Assembly: GCA_030737875.1 (NCBI GenBank)
Contig: CM060918.1
Span: 774,312,552-774,376,551 of the forward strand
From: Allium sativum
Lineage: Eukaryota; Streptophyta; Magnoliopsida; Asparagales; Amaryllidaceae
Reading direction: 5' to 3'
DNA length: 64,000 bases
This document shows, piece after piece, positions 35,656 through 47,497 of this stretch. A model generated the notes under the pieces. That model did not search any database and had not been told where the DNA came from. It saw only the letters and a list, made by a program, of their open reading frames with translations. Position numbers and translations under genes: made by a program. The number at the start of each line of letters is the position of its first letter. The stretch's first letter is position 1.

Positions 35656-36116
35656 AGCTAAAGAAAACTTAACAAAATAATTTTAAGAAATTTAAACTCA
35701 AGTGTGTGTAATATATATTCAAAAATAATATATAATTAATATATTAAACTTGAAATAAAAATTTCAAAACTATGGTATCAAATAATAATATAATATTATA
35801 ATATTAAGGCTAGAATCAAAATCTGAAGTATAATTAAAATTAAAGTATAAACTATATAGTATAACTTAAATTCAAAATATAAAGTCTAAAGTATAAAATC
35901 AAAATCTAAAGTATAATTCAAAATATAAATGTAAAAACCAAAGTATAAACATTGAAATCAAATATATTTATAATTAAATTAAGCCGTAATGTAAGAATCA
36001 AAGTATAATATTAAAATCGAAAATACTAAAATCAAAGCATAAGCCTAAAAACGAAAATATTTGAAATCATAAAGTACATATAAAAGTATTATAACTTAAA
36101 AATCTCAATTGAAATT
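35656..36116. repeat. AT-rich repeat, copy 1 (AAATCAAAGTATAA words)
   Basis: The segment is made of irregular repeats of the words AAATCAAAGTATAA and AAAATCTAAAGTATAA. About 400 bases align directly with 55673-56054. Each copy is followed by an LTR start, but at different offsets (36117 and 56055). No coding potential. Confidence 0.8.
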
Positions 36117-38346
36117 TGTCACGACCCGATTTTCGACCCTCGGAGTTGACACTAATACATCCATGGTATTAACATGGTGAATATCCAAGTGTCGGAAAAC
36201 CAAATCATTAGGGGTTAAAGAAAAAGAAAATAGAACCAAATCTAAAAATCACAGTGGGTAACATATATTAGTCACAAAATACTTTATAAATTCATTTACA
36301 AAACTTATTACATTAGAGTTATGCCATAACAATTCTACCTTAGGACATTTTAACAGCCTACCCTTATATATCAATTATACAAGTACATAGTATACAGCAG
36401 AAACCTGGTAATAACCAAATATTAATGAAACCTCATGCTCCATGCTCCTCCAAATGCATCCATGAAACCTGAACTACTTGACTGCTCAATAAAATTTGTG
36501 CACCCAAGAATTTTAGGGAAAAGGAAATAAAACTTCGGGTCAGACATGGGTCTGGTGTGAGAAAACTCAAACAACTTGATTATTATATTTAAAAACCTTT
36601 GAAAATAAAAGGTATCTCATAAGACCATGTCGTATATAAACACGAATGGGTTTTAACCCTACGATAACTAAAACATTTTGTAGAAAATCTCATGATATTG
36701 TAATAATGTCTAGATACAAATACTTATCAATCTAGCTGAAATTGTTACATTTATTAAATTCCAGCATATTAGGTATACAACTAAACCTAAAAGGCACGTA
36801 TTGACGTATGGATTTCCATACAATGACTAGGTGCTAGGGTACACCTAAAATGATACACCTTTAGAAGATATACTTGAAAACCACAAGAACTTCTTATTCC
36901 CCGACGACAAAGGACCGGCCTACCCGTTCGTGGATAGTACCAAATATTCCACTACCACGGTTGGGATCAAAACTACATCGAAGCACACATAAAATGGTCA
37001 ATAAAGAATCTGGAATGGTGGTGGTTATAACCTAATGGAAGTGACCCATATAGTCCTGCTACCTTTTCCCGTCGTTTTAGTCACTACCGCTTGATGAGGC
37101 TAGAGGCTACATTATTACCTTTTATACAAGGAATACACCCATCTTTGGATGCTACATCGTCATTCTGTCGTCACTAATTGGCATCCACAAAAATACAACC
37201 TACGAGCTCAAACATCTCAGAGAAAGGTGTTAAGCTAAAAGAAGTTGCTTTCTCCGCCACCAAACAAATGTACATTTGTAAAAATCAATGTACATGATCT
37301 ATGAAATGTAATGGCATACTTCCATCCATACAAGTTGTCTAGGCATAGGACAAACCTAAGGTACTATTTTACCACACCCTGACTGGAAAATTCCCTAGGA
37401 CTAGTAACAAGAAGTCTTTGCATCATGCAGAACCCCAGAACGTAGGGACTACTGCTATAAATATAATCCTAGCAGCTCTTTCCGCTTCGAAGGCCTAAGC
37501 CTTCAACTTTAGGCTTCAAGCTACCTTTTATTTCATCATCTTCAAAGTCTCCCACATTACCTACTCAATCAGATCAAAGTGGTTTTCGGATACTTGATCT
37601 GATCTCGTTATCTTCAAGACGACCATAAATAGTTTTCGGTAAACTCTACCCCAGTTCTTTAGAAAATAAACAGACAAGGGTAATTATGGAGTACTTCTTC
37701 TTACTGTTAGTGGACAGATCTCATTATCCCTTGTCCTTAAGGAACTAAACGAGATTTATACGCACAGTAAATCATTAATAGGGATGATTGGGCCGTATAA
37801 CTCTAGCGTTTTCCCAAGATGTTTTCAAAGTAAGATTTGTTCCATATTTGATAGTTAGTTATTTAACTATCAAACAAAACACACACAATAGTCAATGGTT
37901 TATTTCTCATACCAATCACCAAGCTTCATTTAATTAATCTTTTATTAATTAATTTTCAAATCTCGTATGACTGAAACATTCACATACTCAACCCTCTGAT
38001 ATAAGTATGTGATTAAAACTAGTTGAGATTATTTCTCATTTCTTACTCACCATTAGTGGGTAACTAGAACCTAAATCACTTCATTTAACTTTAATACCTT
38101 ATCTTTTAATTAACAAATTATTTAAGGAAATAATGATTTAATTTCCAAAAATCAGCTCTCGGTCTCAAACTAATATTATTCCTCGAATAACGATGAAGCC
38201 ATTCAAGTTGGGGTACTTTATTACCTCTTAAACCTTGACTCGACATCACTTTCATCCTTAAAATAATAAAACTTTACTGTATGAAGTTATATAAATCAAA
38301 CTTATGCTGACTAAATTCCAAATGATATTCATTATAAAATAATTTT
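36117..38346 (-). repeat. LTR, left part, split by the Tat-like element
   Basis: It begins TGTCACGACCCG and shares blocks with the LTRs at 47498 and 61768: ATGGGTCTGGTGTGAGAAAA against ATGGGACTGGTGTGAATAAA, and the AAGACC...ACACGAATGGGTTTTAACC region. The same LTR appears to resume at 52695. No primer site or gene lies in this part. Confidence 0.7.
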
Positions 38347-39851
38347 TGTTAACTATATTTTTCATCAACACCAGAGATAGGTCTAAGGAAGTGGACCTAA
38401 GGGAAATATAGGATTATTTAGTCCCTACGAGCTTGAGTTAGTTCACCGTTTCCTAGATATCAAGGTCCTAAGCCCAAAGATTACTTACTCTTCCCTCAAG
38501 GGGTGAGTATCACGTTTACGAGACTTAACAACTAACAGTTACCTTGGGATAAGGTTTCCCTAAGCACAGCACAAGATAAAAAGCTAAACGGTTTACAGAA
38601 GGGTATTTTAGTAATCCCGGGGTAAGGTTAAGGCTTATGTAGGTAATCCTTGCCGTGAAGGAAGCATAAGATAATATACAGAGGAAGTAGCTAAATGACT
38701 CATAGAAATTATGCTAAGTGTTAATCCTCCCTTAATTTCTTATTGATTTGAGTACATAATTGTTTGAAAAGGAAATCCTTAAATCGATTTAGAAATTAGG
38801 GTTTATTCTATAAGAAATGAGTACAAGATTGGGGAATGAGAGAAAAGTCACCTAAAATGTGACCCCTGGGGTCTCATTTATAGACAAATCGGGGCACCTT
38901 TTGACATTGGTCCAGGAGAAGGCTTTTTGGGGTTCGACAGCTAGGTGTTGGCCGCTCTTCACTTTCGATTCCGGTTGCTTTGGTTTTGGAGGCTCTTTGT
39001 ACATTGTTAATAGATGTAACATAGCCCTTGTTTTCTTGGTCTTGGCTCTTGAAAAGTCGATCTCGGTCTTTGAGGCCTCTCTTTGATGCTGCTTCTTCCT
39101 TCTGTATCGATACTAAGCCCGTTGGTATAGATAGCTTTAGGGAATGGCTTTCGGCTTTCGGCAATAACTTCCGGTGTTGCTTTTAAGACTTCATAGTATT
39201 AGCTTTCGTGTTTCAATTTCTCATATTCCGGGATCTATCACCCCTTATGGTGTCGACGTTAAGTGAGTTAATGTGGATAGCCCTTCTTCCCAAAAGATTT
39301 GGTTTGCTTTCGGTGAAATTCTGGAGAGGGTTTCGGTCCTCTGGAATAAGGCTTTTGTTATATCTCCTGTTGAAGTTGTTTCTCGGTGGCCGACAAGCCT
39401 TGACTCCATATCAGCTTTTGGGATGTTTTACTTGCATTTTTAGTTTCTTGCGCCTTTGATATTTTCACCTCCTTCTATATCGACATTGAGTAAATTAGTG
39501 CCAGCATCCCTTTCATCTCCCTTAGCTTGGCTTGGTGCTTTCTGTCATGCCTTTGGTTTCGGATTTCAAGCTTTCATCCCTACTTCCGGCTTTAAGTGAG
39601 TTTTCTTCGGAATTGGCTTACATTAGTTGCCTTCTGTACCGACACTACCCTGCAATTATCTTTTCTTTGCATCAGTTCCAAGCTTTCTTTTTCTAGGATG
39701 GTGCCAACTGCTTGTTGTCCCAATTGTTTATTTCATGCTTTCGGCTTTAGCCTAGTGCCGAGTCTATGCTTACATATCATTCTTTTATGCTGGTGGCGAT
39801 CCAATGCCACTTTACCGACAACTGGTTTCGGTGTCGAATTTGGTGGTAACA
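38347..39851 (-). repeat. 3' LTR of Tat-like element
   Basis: The LTR is 1505 bp, sense ends TGTTACCACC (at 39851) and AGTTAACA (at 38347). It aligns with the right LTR on both sides of that LTR's nested insertion. ORFs at 38859-39086, 38874-39164 and 39208-39904 recur in the other copy and look non-coding. Confidence 0.88.
38874..38884 (-). promoter_or_regulatory. Probable TATA box of the Tat-like LTR
   Basis: The minus strand reads TCTATAAATGAG. The same word is conserved at 47187-47197 in the other LTR. Confidence 0.5.
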
Positions 39852-39868
39852 TTTGCCCCCTTCCCCTT
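39852..39868 (-). other. Polypurine tract of Tat-like element
   Basis: The minus strand reads AAGGGGAAGGGGGCAAA directly before the LTR start TGTTACCACC. Confidence 0.85.
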
Positions 39869-40769
39869 GTAAGGTTTTTTTCGTCTTTTCATTTCAAAGT
39901 TTGACTTTTCTTCAATGATTTTGATCTCCCACCTTTTGGTATTCTTGACTCGATCGGAGTCGTTGGTCAATGCTTGTCAGTACGGCTGGGATTGAAGGGC
40001 GCCTTGAATATAAAGTTCTCCTTCTTCTCCCTCAATTCGTTGCCTGCAAATAACTATTTCATACAAGATCACCGTTCTTTGTAGACTTCCAGGATTGCAA
40101 ATCCAACCTATGTTTCTATAAGTACTTTAATATATTCTAATTGGATAATCTAAGAGGGCATCTCTTTTGTTTAACCACGAATCCGGATTAGCATCTTCAA
40201 GTTTTTAGTCCTTATTGAAATGGTTTGATTTATAGAGAGTAGCTGTAATGATCAATAATGTTGGGTCGTGTGAAATTAACACATTCCTCCTTATCATATC
40301 TTCTAGGGTTTAAAATGCAAGACTATTTGTATAAAATTATATCTCTAGTATGGGGATGAAATTGAATTTTTCCTTTTGGTGACGTCGGGCTCAATGTTAA
40401 CAATACCGATCCCTTTCGGTTTCCGTTTCACAATCACCGACACTGATGCCTATTTTTGACTAGAACTGGGTGTTATTGACATGGGATATGACCAAAACTA
40501 AATTCTGAACAACATCTTAGACATATATGCAGGGTGTGTGGCCGTATTTGATCCATAATAAAGGTTTCACCTCCAAAAAAATTTAGCGTGCTTTTAACTC
40601 TCTTAAAGGAATACTGAAAATTTGTGCTAAAAAGCATATATAATAATAATATTAGTTTAGCAAAATTAATTCTAGCACATTTTTGTGGAAAATATCACCT
40701 GGCAATATTACTTTTGAAGGCCATAGCATTGGAAAGCTGAACCCCAGAAATCTTCTTTGAGATTTTCAG
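39869..40769. other. Internal region between PPT and extra gene
   Basis: There is no ORF of note. The promoter of the plus-strand extra gene would be expected here, but I see no clear one. Confidence 0.4.
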
Positions 40770-41578
40770 ATGGAGAGCTTTTTGTGTTATCCATTTATTC
40801 GGACTCAAGACGAGGTAAGGGCCATTCTTGATAGCTATGGCATGACTGGAGTTGACACCATTCCCACTTCTGGAAAAGATAATATTCAGAGTCCCCTTGA
40901 TAGATTCTTTGCTTTCTCCGCTATTCATATCTGACATGGCGGCTTTTTCCCCTTTCCAGACTTCATTTTAATGTTTTTGTATTATATGGAGCTGGCTCCC
41001 ATTCAACTAACTCCGAAAGCGTATACCTCCTTTTATGCCTCGAACTCCTAGCATTGGAGTCAGGATAGCCTACTCTTAGTCCTCGCCTCCTACATTATTT
41101 GCTGCTGTTGTCGGTAGTCGAAAGGGCTAATCTGCCTCTCTTTCATGCTAACCTTTCCAAGAAGCTGATTAGTGATAATCTCACCCAGCTCACATATTGG
41201 GATACTCAATTATTCTTCATTAGATGTCCCCATGTATTGTAGGCGCTTTTTCTACCATAGGTAAATTGTACTTTTCAATACTTGTTATTTTCTTTCTTAA
41301 ATTTGTTTTAACCTTCGGTTTTGTTTCAACCCCTGTTCCCGCAAGAAAGGACTTGAGTAGCGAGAAAATTCAAGCTTTCAACAGTATATTTAAAGTTTCC
41401 GAGAAATTGGGAAGACGATCCATCCTGTTAACTTTGAGAAATCTTCAGAAGTATAGTTTTCTTCCTTTAGGACAAAAGGTATTGGGAAGGCCTCCTTTAC
41501 ACTTCCTTGGGTCTACGCATTTTTTTCCGGGTTCTGATGTGTTCACTAACTTGTCCCCTTTATCACTTGGGCCTTCAG

Positions 41579-41655
41579 GTAATTACTTCTTTTGAATGCT
41601 ATTCTAAAATTTTACCTTTATTTAGTGTGTCTTACTTCATGGTTGCTTTAATCAG
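41579..41655 (+). other. Candidate intron in the extra gene
   Basis: CAG/GTAATT opens and TTTAATCAG closes a 77-base T-rich stretch between two coding-like blocks. It is predicted by eye only. Confidence 0.35.
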
Positions 41656-42138
41656 CTTCCCAAACTTTTGGTTGGAATTCTCCTTAGATGCCCTATCTCA
41701 ATCTGATATTGCAGTTAAGGGAATGCTTTTTACTACTGCCGAGGAACCAGTTTCTACGAGGCACAAAGATGATACCTCAACACCTCTTGTTTTTCATGAG
41801 GTGGATATTGTTGATCCTAATGAGTTTCATACCCCCGTTTCTGCTACTCGCTCTATTGGTGCAACCCCTAATACAACTCCTTTCTCAATTGCAACCTCGA
41901 GTAGCGACTTTCTTCACCATATCCATATACCAGACACTCCTGGACCTTTAAATAGGACAGAACACGAGTTAATGGTGGGTTCTTCACCCAGACATGATGG
42001 TTCCTCTATACCTCCTTTAGTTACCCCATATTTTGATAAAATCATAAGGCTTGCCCTTTCCTCTGACGAAGTGGCCAACTTTTCGCTTTTGTCTTCATCT
42101 TTAGATTTAAGGAACATTCCACAATCGCTTATTGAGTA

Positions 42139-42211
42139 GTAACTACTGGTACGACTTTGTTTTACTTTATTTTTACCTCTATGCGAGTTTTGATCCACAT
42201 TTTCTTTTTAG
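42139..42211 (+). other. Candidate intron in the extra gene, position shared with other copy
   Basis: GTAACT to TTCTTTTTAG, 73 bases, T-rich. The copy at 23057 has a break at the same place, between SLTGQ and KKWFS, ending TTTTGCAG at 24363. Confidence 0.45.
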
Positions 42212-43077
42212 ATTTCTAAGAGATGGTTATCCCTTCTAGAAATATTTACTCCTCTTTCCATGGAAGCTTCGTCACTCAAGGAAGAGAAAGAGGCCCTAAC
42301 TCATAAAATCGAATTTCTGACAGAGGGGCGCAAGAAAAAAAAATCGTACCTAAAGCTGTCTCTAGAAAAGGCTAGATTGGAGTTGGAGGATGATAGGAAG
42401 GCTTAGTCCATTTTGATTAACCAGGTGTTAGCGCTACAATTGTTTAAGTAAGAGGTTGAAGATGAGAAGGCTGGAATGGTAGCTAGTTATACTAAAAGGC
42501 TAAAAGAGAAGGATGACCAACTTTCCTAAGTCCTGAATGCACCATTCATTTCTAGGAGTATAATCTATGAGGCCAAGAATAGAATCTTTGAGTTTCAAAA
42601 AGAGCATTTCCCAAAAATTATACTGGAATATTACGAGGATGCCCTTTTCCTAGCATTTTCTGACAACTTCAGAAAGTTTCCTGAATAGAATTTCCTTCCG
42701 TTTATTCTTCTATATGAAGCAGAGTCATGGAAAGGTTTGAGTTAGCCAAACGGAGAGTTGAAGTTCCACAGAAGAGTAAGTCCAAGCCTGAAGATATTTT
42801 GTTTATCGGGGACTTTACGGACAATCTTGATCCAGGTATGGAAGAATCTGAATCCACAGACTCAGATTATGACTGGGATGATGATGACAATCGCAGCCCC
42901 AAAGGTAAGGAGCTTCCTGAGAATTTGAACATAGGTGGAGTCATTCGTCCTTTTGCAAGGGATGTTCATGCTAATACAAAAGGTAGTTTCAAATCCGTCA
43001 AGTGCTTCCCTTGGCCCAGACTTAGGCTAAAATTCCTTCCAAGGATGATGATTCTTCTGGCTCAGGAAAAAAAATAA

Positions 43078-43812
43078 GTAGTGCATACTGTACTCCCTGA
43101 GGTTTCAACTGCTCATGTATGTTTCCTATCTTACCTGTATTATTTTTTACCCTATCGCTCTTGGGTTGTGGGCCTCCTACAACAATTCACAGATAACGGA
43201 AAACAACATTTTGCCAATATGACGCGAGATTAGATAATAATCAGGAAGGAGATCCAGCTTAGCCTTTCTTTGATTAAAATAATTTCTTTTACCCCAAACT
43301 TTCTGCTTCGTTTTTTTGTTGTGATTGGACTCTTTTTTGCTTGAGGACGTATTTCCAAAGATGTTCTATACTCATATTATAGCTTAATGAATTGGAGTTC
43401 GTTGCGTGTTATCCCATAAGCCGCGCATGTATTTAAATGAGATCCTATAATATGTAACCTTCGTCATATTTACGTGCATACGGATTTATCCTAGGTTGTC
43501 TAAGTGGCAAACAGGAAACCGTTCCAAAAATAACTTAAGACTTTATCTTATTGATCCTAATATGTGTATGATGTACTCAGCAATGGTATTATTGTTGTAA
43601 CCTTTGATATACACATACGTTCGCAGTACACTTTTTTTAATGTGAACCATGATCGACCAGTATTATTCTTTTATGGCAGGATTTGTAAATGATTGTGTTT
43701 TGTCCTTTCCATGAATAGGGAAGCCAGCATAAAGCTTTACCTTCTCTATTTGGAGAAGATCCATCAAAAACTGTAAGGCCAAAAACCTTTTTAAAGATGC
43801 CCCCATTTCAAA
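43078..43812. other. No gene seen
   Basis: This AT-rich stretch lies downstream of the extra gene. I find no domain on either strand. Confidence 0.4.
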
Positions 43813-44071
43813 GTGGAACAGATGTACTATCTCCAACAGGCGACGATCATAAATCAGGGTGAACAAATATCCTCTTTAGAAGGTCAACTTGTAGAGAAAG
43901 ATAAAACCATTCTTGAATTGCAAAGGCAACTAAGGCTAACCCTTCCACTAGTTCAGATGAAGAAATTAGTAAATTGCTTCAGCGAATTGAAGGATTAGAG
44001 ATTGAGTTCGAAGGTGACAGATCAAACTATAAATCTTTAGAATACGCCCTAAAGCATCCTAACTCAGATTA
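43813..44071 (+). pseudogene. Short coiled-coil-like coding remnant
   Basis: The plus-strand frame reads EQISSLEGQLVEKDKTILEL with heptad-like spacing of Leu and Ile. It may be the last exon of the extra gene or a separate remnant; the counterpart is at 29571-30290. Confidence 0.3.
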
Positions 44072-44779
44072 ATGGGTCTAATTACTACGAAACCTCTTTT
44101 GTTTGATAAATGTGGTATGGCATTCGAGTGACATAATTGTAAAACATCTAACGTGGTAACTTATGAAATGGTCTTGTGAACAAGTTGTAGATTGCGTGGA
44201 CATCACCTAATATGTTTTCTTTACTTTTGATAAGGACGCTCTCCTCCAAGAGCCATATCGCACTACCTTGCACAAAATTGACACACACTGTTTGGTGTTA
44301 TCCTCATAGGATATGTATGATGATTTGTCTATTTTCCATGAGACAATGTTTATGTAATAAATAAATGCATGACAGGATGTTGGGCTAATCCACATTTTAC
44401 ATATTAGGGGTAACAACTCTATTTAATAGGAATCCTCAAGGAACCTCCCTTTATAAGGCGTTTGAGAAAAGCTTAGCCTTTGTCATAAGGTTCTATCAGA
44501 AGAAACTTAAGATATCTACTCGAGCTCTTCCTCAAGCTTATGTTTTTTGTGTAATGTAGTTATTCATATCACATATTTCATTGGCATAATGAGTAATGAC
44601 TTTTATGCAAATGAGTTAAGAAAATCTCCCTGAACATGATGGAAGATCACAATTTTCATTTGAAAGGTTTAGGTAATAGAATCAAGTCATCACCCTAGCG
44701 CGAATAGTTAATCCTTTCCTTTAGGGATAAGAATTAGAATCTCGTGAACTAGATTAGGGTATTAATAAGATGAGACCAA
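44072..44779. other. No gene seen
   Basis: AT-rich internal sequence of the Tat-like element. The ORF at 44207-44416 has no recognisable feature. Confidence 0.4.
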
Positions 44780-45085
44780 GGTACTCCCCTTGGCAATAAT
44801 TAGAAATCCCCAACCATAACCTAGATTCAGGTACTCGGTAGGAGTTTAGTAAACCACTTCCGATAATGATGGAAGTCCTGAACCAACCCAGATTCTGGTA
44901 TTTGATAGAAGACTAGAAATCTGCTACTGGTAATTAAAAGAAGTCTCGAACCATGACCCAGACTTGGGTATTTAGTAGAAGACCAGAAATCCACTTATGG
45001 TAATTGGTAGAAGTCCCGAACCAACCCAGATTCGATATTAAAGATAGAATATCAGAAATACACTTCTGGCAATTAGTTTCGTTAC
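44780..45085. repeat. Tandem repeats, about 70 bp, four units
   Basis: Units share GAAGTCCCGAACCAACCCAG, AGAAATCCACTT and GGTAATT words and are imperfect. A related array exists at 30640-30900. Confidence 0.8.
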
Positions 45086-45277
45086 CCCATTTGGGTTTGA
45101 TTTAGGAAGCAGAGGATGTACATGCTTCGTGAGCCACTCTCTGGGTTTGATTGTCAAAGCAAAGGATGTACGTGCTTTGTTTGCCTTTCTTTGGGCTTGT
45201 GCATCAGATGCGATTGGCTAGCCTATTCTCAAGCAGGGCCCAAGGACTTACCCGACCTCCCTCCAGGAGGTGCCTTA

Positions 45278-45750
45278 CCACGGCCATCGTAGGCGATGAT
45301 AAAGGCTTAGATGCTTAAATCGGCCATTATAGACACGATCTTAAGGCTTACCCTTTTGATGCCCTACCCTGGCCATCGTTGGCGGTGATAGAGGCATACA
45401 CTCCACCCCCTCTAAGGGGTGTCTTACCATGGCCATCGTAGGCGGTGATAAGGAGTTTTATTCCCTTTTGTGGATAATAAGGAACATAAGCAGAGGTAGC
45501 ACGTGTTGTTCTGCTAGTAGAGGTAGGACGTGCTTAGTTCGTAACAGAGGCAGGGCATACTCTTCTGCGATGAGAGGCAGGGCATGCTAATTAGAAGCTC
45601 TGTCTCGACCATTTCTGGTGTGGATCGGAGGCTTATGCTTTTGGTGCTTTCACCCAGCCCTTTCTGATTTAGGCGCAGAGAAAGGCTTACACACCACCCC
45701 CTTTGAGGGGTGCCTTTCGCTAGCCATCTTGGTGGTGACAAGGGTTTTTA
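45278..45750. repeat. Tandem repeats with GGCCATCGTAGGCGGTGATA core
   Basis: The core occurs near 45281, 45371 and 45431, and in a diverged form near 45722. Each is associated with a stretch like CCCCCTCTAAGGGGTG. The G+C content is higher than that of the neighbours. No ORF explains it. Confidence 0.8.
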
Positions 45751-45859
45751 TTCATTTATTCGTTTGATCAATATCGGGATATTTTGAATTTTGGGAGGGT
45801 TTCCATACCCTTTTATATGTAGACAATTCTTTTTTCGGTTGACCTTTGCTAGACTTAAC

Positions 45860-46548
45860 ACAAATCCTTTACAAAGTCTTACAACTGACCTTGATTAAAG
45901 AACTTGATAATCATTCCTTTAAGAATTATGCAGTGGTTGGCTTCATGCCCATTCATCATATGATAATGGTAGTAAGGTCCCCCTAATTTCCTTTCGTACT
46001 TGGGCTTCTTCTTTGTGGATGGCCAGAAATTAAGCTCGTGCTTGCTTAGGAAATAGATATTCTCCATTGAAGCGGTAAGTTGACACCCATTGGGTAGTCT
46101 TGATACGAAGTTCTTTCCTTGTTGTTGGAACTTAGCCTTTTTTTCTACTTAACCTTGTTACTTCATCCATATCTTTGTTTCTTCTCTTCAAAGTGGATTG
46201 AGATTGTACCATCCATTAAGTCCATTTGGAAGTAAAACGGTTGAAGTCTTTCATTATCCCTTGTTTTAATACCGTTCCTTTGGTGTGTTCATGGGTGGTT
46301 TTTCTTATATAAGAGAATAGGTCATAACCCTTTGATGTAGAACCACTTAGAGTGAAGGTTGGGATTTGCCTTATGTAGGAAGGGTTGTTGATCTAACAAG
46401 CAAGATTGCATTGTTCTACTTCCTTTTTCCAGCTAATTATTCACAAGGCTTCCATTCTTAAATTTTGTTCTTCCATCGCTCTCGGGTTAGTAATATCTGA
46501 CATAGCCATTTGAGATCCGGAAGATTCTTGTTGGGACCCTTCGCTCAT
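45860..46548 (-). pseudogene. Gag fossil of Tat-like element
   Basis: From ATG 46548 the minus strand reads MSEGSQQESSGSQMAMSDIT and soon meets a stop. Near the other end (46067 to 45879) an open piece of 62 codons includes YYHYHMMNGHEANHCIILK and MIIKFFNQGQL. This follows the pattern of the Tat-lineage Gag C-terminus, a Cys/His knuckle followed by a conserved LK...I..L...G.L helix, with the first Cys changed to Tyr. Most of the middle is missing. It would have formed the particle shell; here it is non-functional. Confidence 0.6.
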
Positions 46549-46587
46549 AGTCTTGCATCTTCAAAGCTTAGTCCAATCCGAGACAGA

Positions 46588-46656
46588 ACAACACAGTTAG
46601 AAATGTGGTTTAGGATAACCACAAGGTCATAGGTTCAATCCCTCCTTCTAATACCA
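46588..46656 (-). other. Primer binding site extended into a tRNA-Asn-like sequence
   Basis: On the plus strand the bases before the LTR look like the 3' two thirds of plant tRNA-Asn: TGTGG, then TAACCACAAGGTC, AGGTTC and CCCTCCTTCTA, ending in ACCA at 46653-46656, three bases from the LTR. A normal primer site would match only the last 12-18 bases. The anticodon loop and T-stem are degenerate (ATAGG faces CCTCC), so it is not a working tRNA gene. Confidence 0.6.
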
Positions 46657-46659
46657 AAA

Positions 46660-47497
46660 TGTTAAGATGATTTTTCGTCAACACCGGAGATAGGTCTAAG
46701 GAAGTGGACCTAAGGGAAATATGGGATTATTTATTTCCTACAAGCTTGATTTAGTTCACTATTTCCTAGATACCAAGGTCTTAAACCCAAAGATTAGTTA
46801 CTCTTCCCTCAAGGGGTGAGTATCACGCTTACGAGACTTAACAACCAATAGTTACCTTGGGATAAGGGTTCCCTAAGCACAACACAAGATAGAAAGCTAA
46901 ACGGTTTATAGAAGGGTATTTTAGTAATCTTGGGGCAAGGTTAAAGCTTGTATAGGTAATCCTTGCCGTGAAGGAAGCATAAGATAACATATAGAGGAAG
47001 TAGCCAGATGACTCATAAAAATTATGCTAAGTGTTGATCCACTCTTTATTTCTTATTGACTTGAGTACATAAGTGTTTGTAAAGGGAATCCCCAAATCGA
47101 TTTAGAAAGCAGGGTTTATTCTATAAAAAAATGAGTACATGATTGGGGAATGAGAGAAAAATCACCTAAAATGTGTCCCATGTATCTCATTTATAGACAA
47201 ATCAGGACACCTTTTGACGTTGGTCCAGCAGAAGGCTTTTTCGGGTGCAACAGCTAGGTGTCGGCCACTCTTCACCTTTCGGTTCTGATTGCTTTGGTTT
47301 CGGCGGCTCTTTTGACATTGTTAATAGATGTAATGTAGCCCTTGGTGTGTCAGTCTTGGCTCTTGGAAAGTTGGTCTCGGTCTTTGAAGCCTCTTTTTGA
47401 TGCTGCTATTTCCTTCCATATCAATACCAAGCTCGTTGGTATAGATAGCTTTAGGAAATTGCTTTCGGCTTTCGGCAATAAGCTTCCGGTTTTGCCT
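46660..47497 (-). repeat. 5' LTR of Tat-like element, left part
   Basis: It begins TGTTAAGATG beside the primer site and aligns with 38347 onward. It is interrupted at 47498 by another LTR and resumes at 52021. Joined length is 1512 bp against 1505 for the other LTR. Confidence 0.88.

Larger units (their letters stand above)
40770..43077 (+). pseudogene. Antisense extra gene, intron-like breaks (Transposase_28-like)
   Basis: Plus-strand blocks in order: FIRTQDEVRAILDSYGM, then FPFPDFILMFLYYMELAPIQ with LTPKAY (near 40945-41035), which resembles the Pfam 'putative gypsy type transposon' domain PF04195; SSEKIQAFNSIFKVSEKLGR (near 41360); TPYFDKIIRLALSS (near 42025); ISKRWLSLLE after 42211, a Glu/Lys-rich helix-prone stretch, and an acidic segment ESESTDSDYDWDDDDN (42727-43077 frame). 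Possible introns: CAG^GT at 41578/41579 to ATCAG at 41655 (77 nt), and GTAACT at 42139 to TTTTTAG at 42211 (73 nt). In-frame stops elsewhere show decay. It runs opposite to gag. Its role is unknown. Confidence 0.6.

Noticed and set aside
40695..40937. 80-codon minus-strand ORF
   Set aside because: The opposite strand carries the block shared with the copy at 23057, so this is its shadow.
46588..46656. Functional tRNA-Asn gene
   Set aside because: The acceptor 5' half is absent, the T-stem does not pair fully and the anticodon loop is changed. It abuts an LTR as a primer site would.
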